DNA of 64,000 nucleotides from Streptomyces sp. SLBN-31. Lineage in GTDB: Bacteria > Actinomycetota > Actinomycetes > Streptomycetales > Streptomycetaceae. The DNA is taken from positions 372,001 to 436,000 of the forward strand of contig NZ_VFNC01000002.1 of the NCBI RefSeq assembly GCF_006715395.1. Direction: 5' to 3'. The notes beneath the pieces are model-generated. The model was not told the DNA's origin. It ran no database searches and was given only the letters and a program-made list of their open reading frames with translations. Each line of letters begins with the position of its first letter. Within the stretch, counting starts at the first letter, position 1. This document shows positions 59,458 through 64,000 of this stretch, piece by piece. A program made the position numbers and the translations under genes.

Positions 59458-60891
59458 CTACTCCCGGCCTTTTCGCGTCTGGCCAGGGGGGCCCGCGGGA
59501 GACTTCTTCTTGTCTGCGGCCTTCCCCGGGGCCGCATCGGTCGCCTTGCCGTCACCGGACGTCCGGGAGGCAGGACCGGTCAGATGCCGCGTCGGCTGAT
59601 CAACAGGCAATGAGACAGCACGGCTGTCCGGAACCGTCGCGCGGAGAGGGCGGGCAGCGGCCGAACGGGAGGAGGGCGAGGCCTTCGGAGCGGCGGAACC
59701 GCCGTCGTCGGCCGAGGACTTCGGGGACGCGGAGTGGGCGGGGTGATCACTGGCGGACGGAGCCGCCTCGCCGGTGGCGTCGTGCTGCGAGAAACCATCG
59801 GTGGCGATGAGACCGGCGGTCATCACGGCGACCAGGGCGGCCGCTGATCCACACACCGCCACCCGGCTGCGGGCGAAGGCGTGCCGGGAGGCCGCCCGTG
59901 GAAGACCGGCCGCGCCGGCCGCGGCGGTACCGAGCGGCCGCGCGCCGGGCAGCAGACTGCGGTGCGTGCGGTCGCTGTCACCGTCGCTTTCGTGTGCGGT
60001 CGACCGCAATACGGCGCTGCTCATGGCCGGTGCCGTCGGCTGAACCCGCCCCGCACTGGACGTGACCTCGGCCAGATGGGCCAGGGCCCGGGCGCACTCG
60101 CGTGCCGTGGGACGGTCCTGCTCCTCCAGAGCCGTCATCCGGTGCAGCAGGTCGCCGAACGCTTCGGGCAGGAAGTCGGGGAGCGCGGGTCGGCGGTGCA
60201 GTCGGGCGATGGCCGCCTCCAGGGGGCCGCCTTCGTATTCGAGCCTGCCGGTGAGGCACTCGAGTAGGACCAGTCCGAGGGCGTAGACGTCGGCCGGTGG
60301 GCCGACGGGCCTGCCGAGTACCTGCTCGGGGGACAGATAGGCGGCCGTGCCGATGAGGGTGCCGGTGGCGGTGTGCGTGGTGGAGTCCAGCAGCCGGGAG
60401 ATACCGAAATCGGTCAGATGAGGACTGTCCGAGGCGTCCAGGAGGATGTTCGACGGTTTGACGTCCCGGTGGATGATCCCCTTCTCATGGGCGTGGTCCA
60501 GGGCGTCGGCGAGGGCGGCGCCGAGCGTGGCGGCAGCTTCGGGCGACAGAGCGCTCTCGGCGATGCGGCTCTTGAGGGTGGGACCGTCCACGAGTTGCAT
60601 GACGAGGTAGGCGTCGCCGTCGTGCCTTCCGGCGTCGTAGGCGGTCACCAGTCCCGGATGCTGTAGCTGGGCCAGAATGACCGCTTCGCTGCGGAAGCCC
60701 TCCTCGGTGTCGAAGCCGGTACCGGACCGGAAGATCTTCACGGCCACGGGCCGCCGCAGTTGCAGGTCGAAGCCGCGGTGCACGTCGGCCGCGCCACCCC
60801 AGCCGATCAGCCCGTCCAGGCGGTAACGGCCCCCCAGTATCCGGGCGTTGCACCGTGTGGGCCGTCCGTCATGCCCCTCACGCAACCTCAA
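59458..60891 (-). CDS. Transmembrane Ser/Thr protein kinase (PknB-type)
   Basis: About 477 residues. Kinase domain residues about 15-285: Gly loop 'LIGWGGAADVHRG', Lys in 'VAVKIF', catalytic 'IIHRDVKPSNILL', 'LTDFGIS' and 'AYLSPEQ'. One membrane segment 'SAAALVAVMTAGLIAT' follows. The last 110 residues are Ser/Ala/Lys/Pro-rich with no PASTA domain. The start is unclear: TTG 60891 follows GGGAGG in frame. An ATG with GAGGGG at 60871 is one frame off the kinase, which hints at a frameshift near the start. Its target is unknown. Confidence 0.85.
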   Translation of the reverse strand: MRLREGHDGRPTRCNARILGGRYRLDGLIGWGGAADVHRGFDLQLRRPVAVKIFRSGTGFDTEEGFRSEAVILAQLQHPGLVTAYDAGRHDGDAYLVMQLVDGPTLKSRIAESALSPEAAATLGAALADALDHAHEKGIIHRDVKPSNILLDASDSPHLTDFGISRLLDSTTHTATGTLIGTAAYLSPEQVLGRPVGPPADVYALGLVLLECLTGRLEYEGGPLEAAIARLHRRPALPDFLPEAFGDLLHRMTALEEQDRPTARECARALAHLAEVTSSAGRVQPTAPAMSSAVLRSTAHESDGDSDRTHRSLLPGARPLGTAAAGAAGLPRAASRHAFARSRVAVCGSAAALVAVMTAGLIATDGFSQHDATGEAAPSASDHPAHSASPKSSADDGGSAAPKASPSSRSAAARPLRATVPDSRAVSLPVDQPTRHLTGPASRTSGDGKATDAAPGKAADKKKSPAGPPGQTRKGRE

Positions 60892-61094
60892 CTCGCCCTC
60901 CCCGGCCTCGCGGAACAGAAACTGGCAGGCACCCGTCGTGGGCCGGCCACCGAACGCAGGTACCCATCCAGCGACCTCTTGCACAGCGGCGGGCGAATCT
61001 TCTGGCCCATGCTCAAGTGATCCGTTACGCGCAAGGCCGCCGGCCGCCGGCTCTGGGACCAGGCGGCCGACGGCCGAAAGGGAGGCAAGGAGGC

Positions 61095-61193
61095 GAGGCG
61101 TCCTCTTGAAGTGTCCTCTTGAGGTGTCCTCTTGAGGTGTCCTGTCGAGGTGTCCTCTCAAGCTGTCGAGGTGTCCCTTCGATGTGTCCTCTC
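61095..61193. repeat. 13-bp tandem repeat upstream of the kinase gene
   Basis: Seven imperfect copies of GAGGTGTCCTCTT (61095, 61108, 61121, 61134, 61147, 61168, 61181), interrupted once by AAGCTGTC at 61160. 13 is not a multiple of 3, so it is unlikely to encode protein. Confidence 0.85.
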
Positions 61194-61239
61194 GAAGATT
61201 CCGGCCCCTGTCAGGGTCCGGGGCCGCCGCCACAGGGCG

Positions 61240-61278
61240 GGGCGCGGCCGCTCATGCCATGACGGCGCGGCCGCGCCC
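61240..61278. terminator. GC-rich hairpin downstream of the DUF6131 gene
   Basis: A 12-bp perfect stem (GGGCGCGGCCGC and its complement) with a 15-base loop, about 80 bp past the small membrane protein's stop. Confidence 0.6.
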
Positions 61279-61356
61279 GTGATCCTTCACCCTGGTCTCA
61301 GTCACCACCAGGCCAGGCCTTGATTCAGGTGGGGGTTTGCTCGAGAGGCGGCACGG

Positions 61357-61512
61357 TCACCAATAGTGGCGTCGGCCGGCGACCGCGTGCCCCATGGATC
61401 CCAGGAGCCAGAAGACGGCGCCGACCACGGCCAGGATGATGCCGATGGTCCACAAGATCGATATGCCGGTGAGGAAACCGACGATGAGCAAAATGATGCC
61501 GAGCGCGATCAT
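61357..61512 (-). CDS. Small membrane protein (DUF6131-like)
   Basis: 51 residues, almost wholly two membrane helices ('ALGIILLIVGFLTGISILW' and 'TIGIILAVVGAVFWLLGSMG') with a basic tail 'GRRHYW'. It resembles the small Streptomyces proteins filed under DUF6131 (recalled, not checked). The ATG at 61512 has AGGAGGT upstream, so translation is likely. Confidence 0.82.
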   Translation of the reverse strand: MIALGIILLIVGFLTGISILWTIGIILAVVGAVFWLLGSMGHAVAGRRHYW

Positions 61513-61694
61513 GACGTACCTCCTGGCGTGACCGGACGTTACCTTCCGGGTGCCCCGAAGCGGCGCTATCACGCCACCTCTCAGGACGCATGTTCCAGCG
61601 CCCTTGGTCAACGGAGCCGCCCGTCGCGGGCCGGGCGTCCTGCGTACCACCAGGTCGGCGCGCGGACGGTCGCCGCCCGCTCCCGCTCGTCCCC

Positions 61695-61919
61695 TCAGGC
61701 GGGCTGCACCGCGAACATCTCCAGGTGCCCGCAGACCGGGCAGCGGTAGGCGTCGATCTGCCAGTGCGGCCGGCCCATCCGTCTGGCGCCGCCGAGCGGA
61801 CCCTTCTCGAGGACGCCGGCGATCCAGTTCGAGTATCCGCGAGCGCCCTGCCCGGAGTCCTCGACGAAGCCCGGCTCCAGCCCCACCGCACCACATTGCG
61901 TGCACCGTATGTTGTTCAT
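61695..61919 (-). CDS. Zinc-ribbon protein, 74 aa
   Basis: A small protein with two C-x2-C pairs ('RCTQCGAVG' at the N-terminus and 'RCPVCGHLE' near the C-terminus), a four-Cys zinc ribbon. The middle is Gly/Arg-rich. Start ATG 61919 gives the classical beginning at the first Cys pair. Function unknown. Confidence 0.78.
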   Translation of the reverse strand: MNNIRCTQCGAVGLEPGFVEDSGQGARGYSNWIAGVLEKGPLGGARRMGRPHWQIDAYRCPVCGHLEMFAVQPA

Positions 61920-62617
61920 CGTCGGAGTGTAGACAGCGACTTCGGGCGTGAGTACAAGCGAGTCCCGGTCTCCTCGCGGCAGGGACTCCGAATGGAAACC
62001 ATGCAAAGCAATAGCCCACCGATTACCGGTTCTTGGTGAAGTATTGCCTGCCGCTTTCTCCGACTTCCCGGACCGGTGTGCATGACACCGCTGCCCATGG
62101 TCAACGATCAGTCATGAAACACCCTGGAACGCGCGCCGCCAACTGGCCCGGGGGCAGAGCGAGTTGCCGTTCGACCAGCGGATACGGACCACAATCGACA
62201 GGGGAGCGGTCACGCACAAGAGGGCGACAGCCTTGTCACTGTGTAAAAGCTGTCTGATTCCATTGACCTGCGCCTGTCAAATCTGATGTGATCTGCCGCG
62301 TCTGACAACGCATCACCTTTCAAGCTTCAAAAGGGGCGGCGCGACCCTTCTCACTGCCCTTTTCTTTCGTTCAGGTCAGGACTGGATTCCCCGCAGATCA
62401 CAACGCCGCGCGTCAATTGCCCAACTGCCGTGCACACCGCCGCCCGTGCAGTGAAGCAACCACCGTTCGGCTCCCTTGTCCTGCCCAGCGACGAAGCCGG
62501 CGTCGACATCGACGTCCGGAGACGGCTGTCGGGTGATGCGCCCCTGTCGGCGTCCCATGCAATCCACCTCCCCGCACCGACGGCGGAGGTCCGCGCGAAG
62601 AAAGGTTCCCATCACCC
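61920..62617. other. Long intergenic region before the secreted protein
   Basis: Almost 700 bp without a credible gene. It is less GC-rich than its surroundings. A weak TTGACC at 62263 followed by TGTGAT could be a promoter for the secreted protein gene. I see no repeat or RNA structure. Confidence 0.5.
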
Positions 62618-64000
62618 ATGGGTACTCCCCACATAGGCGGCGCAGCCCGAGCAACCCTCGCCGGTCTCGCGTCGTTGTCCCTGGCCACCGGCCTGGCACT
62701 CGCCATCACCCCGCAGGCGACAGCCGCCCCCCAGGCGACGGTGCACGCGGCGAGATCCAACCCCTACAGCCCCGCGTACCAGCACCCGTACCGGCACGGC
62801 GTCCTTCCCACCATCCAGCGGAACGCCAAGATGAAGTCGTGGGCGGCCAACCACCCGGCCGCCACCGCGGCGACCGGCCCGGAAACCCTGTCCTACGGCG
62901 GCGGCATCGACGGCATCGGCGTCCAGAGCGGCCACTCCAAGGTCTACCTGGTCTTCTACGGCTCCCAGTGGGGGACGCAGAGCACCAACGGCAGCGGTGA
63001 CGCCACGTTCTCCGGCGACCCGGACGGCGCCGCCCCCGTCGCTCAGGAGATGTTCAAGGACATCGGCACCGGCAACGAGCGATGGTCCGCGGACCTCACC
63101 CAGTGGTGCGACGGGCCGAACGTGTCGACGGGCGCCACCAGTTGCCCCTCCAACGCGAACTTCATCCCGTACCAGAGCGGCGGCGTGCTGTCCGGTGTCT
63201 GGTACGACAACTCGGCGGCCTCCCCGAGCGCCGCGACGGGGCACCAGCTGGGCGCCGAGGCCGTCAAGGCGGCCGGGCACTTCGGCAACACCACCGCCGC
63301 GTCCAACCGGGACGCGTACTACGTCATCCTGTCGCCGCACAACACCAACCCGGACAGCTACCAGGGCCAGTACTGCGCCTGGCACGACTACAACGGCGAC
63401 AGCACGCTCTCCGGCGGTCCCGTTTCCTCCTCATACGGTGACATCGCGTTCAGCAACCAGCCGTACAACATGGACTCCGGTTCGGGCTGCGGCGTCGGCT
63501 TCGTCAACTCGCCCGGCACACTCGACGGTTGGACCATGACGCTCGGCCACGAGTGGCACGAGATGATGTCCGACCAGAACCCGGCCGGCGGCTGGACCAA
63601 CCACACCGGCAGCTCCTACGACGGCCAGGAGAACTCCGACGAGTGCGCCTGGATCTCCCCCGGCAGCACGGGCGGGGCGGCCAACGTGACCATGGGCACG
63701 GGCACGTTCGCGGAGCAGGCGAGCTGGTCCAACGACACCAACAACTGCGCCATCTCCCACGCCATCGTCGGCGGCGGCAGCAACGGTGGCGGCGGCACCC
63801 TCACCAACGGCACCTTCGAGACGGGCAGCCTGTCCAGCTGGACCACCAGCGGCAGCACCTCCGCCATCACCTCGGCGGCGCACAGCGGGAGTTACGGCGC
63901 GATGGTCGGGTCGACCGGCCCGACGAACACCTCCTCACTCGCCCAGTCCTTCACCGCCCCGTCCGGCACCAGCAAGGTCTCCTTCTGGTACAACGTCACC
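62618..64000 (+). CDS. Secreted protein with HExxH-like metal motif, cut by window edge
   Basis: 461 codons run to the right edge. The signal peptide (residues about 10-37, ending 'QATA-A') indicates secretion. The mature part includes 'TLGHEWHEMMSDQNPAGGW', an H-E-x-x-H-like motif of a zinc protease, and paired cysteines. After about residue 390 a Gly/Ser linker leads to a carbohydrate-binding-like domain ('LTNGTFETGSLSSWTTSGST'). It is probably a secreted hydrolase; the catalytic class is not certain. The C-terminus lies outside. Confidence 0.75.
   Translation, partial: MGTPHIGGAARATLAGLASLSLATGLALAITPQATAAPQATVHAARSNPYSPAYQHPYRHGVLPTIQRNAKMKSWAANHPAATAATGPETLSYGGGIDGIGVQSGHSKVYLVFYGSQWGTQSTNGSGDATFSGDPDGAAPVAQEMFKDIGTGNERWSADLTQWCDGPNVSTGATSCPSNANFIPYQSGGVLSGVWYDNSAASPSAATGHQLGAEAVKAAGHFGNTTAASNRDAYYVILSPHNTNPDSYQGQYCAWHDYNGDSTLSGGPVSSSYGDIAFSNQPYNMDSGSGCGVGFVNSPGTLDGWTMTLGHEWHEMMSDQNPAGGWTNHTGSSYDGQENSDECAWISPGSTGGAANVTMGTGTFAEQASWSNDTNNCAISHAIVGGGSNGGGGTLTNGTFETGSLSSWTTSGSTSAITSAAHSGSYGAMVGSTGPTNTSSLAQSFTAPSGTSKVSFWYNVT

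Noticed and set aside
61095..61193. The 13-bp repeat as a CRISPR array
   Set aside because: Units are contiguous with no unique spacers, and no cas gene is nearby.

Overview
This window is GC-rich actinobacterial DNA, almost certainly from a Streptomyces chromosome. The evidence is the very high G+C content, frequent GTG starts, many 4-base stop/start overlaps, a complete conservon, sugar ABC transporters without their own ATPase, DUF1684, DUF742, DUF3140 and DUF3618 proteins, and the short sulfur leader peptides typical of streptomycetes. All calls come from reading the sequence; no database search was run.

Layout. 1-5.8 kb: a cut-off PhyH-type dioxygenase, an AraC regulator, an aldo/keto reductase, a DUF427 protein, a decayed glycosyltransferase/SDR pair and a haloacid dehalogenase. 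5.9-9.8 kb: an arsenic locus with an ArsO-like flavoprotein, two ArsR repressors, an Acr3 efflux pump and ArsC. 10.1-15.4 kb: a DeoR-controlled sugar or polyol uptake operon (binding protein, two permeases, zinc dehydrogenase). 15.6-18.3 kb: a small unknown protein, a second aldo/keto reductase, and two gene stumps (acyl-CoA ligase and nitronate monooxygenase) abutting at a deletion scar. 18.6-26.9 kb: a basic wHTH protein, a frameshifted secreted arabinofuranosidase with duplicated lectin domains, a three-gene membrane/stress cassette, an anti-sigma kinase and STAS pair, a methyltransferase and small proteins. 27-32.8 kb: a normal P450 facing a complete conservon (cvnABCD plus a CYP157-like P450 that lacks EXXR). 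33-34.9 kb: a divergent quinone oxidoreductase and TetR pair with a repeated operator.

35-57.4 kb is a sulfur-acquisition island. It contains ssuABC behind a leader peptide, then a GntR regulator. Next is an unusual operon: a 2[4Fe-4S] ferredoxin, a binding protein with a NosL-like tail, a permease, an ATPase, and an AprA-like flavoprotein fused to HEAT repeats. A minus-strand block follows, with an ABC amino-acid-type importer, a GNAT acetyltransferase, three flavin monooxygenases, ssuE, ssuD and an SfnB-like flavoprotein. It resembles organosulfur (S-alkylcysteine or sulfonate) scavenging. Three leader peptides and three copies of a CCTA-N9-TAGG palindrome tie the parts together. The importer permease of the second block has lost its core, and several genes in the island are truncated.

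57.8-64 kb: a DUF1684 protein, a P-loop kinase-like protein, a membrane Ser/Thr kinase preceded by a 13-bp tandem repeat, two small proteins, and a secreted protein running off the end.

The most novel-looking element is the ferredoxin / NosL-like binding protein / ABC / flavoprotein-HEAT operon at 39.15-45.13 kb, together with the shared palindrome and leader-peptide control.
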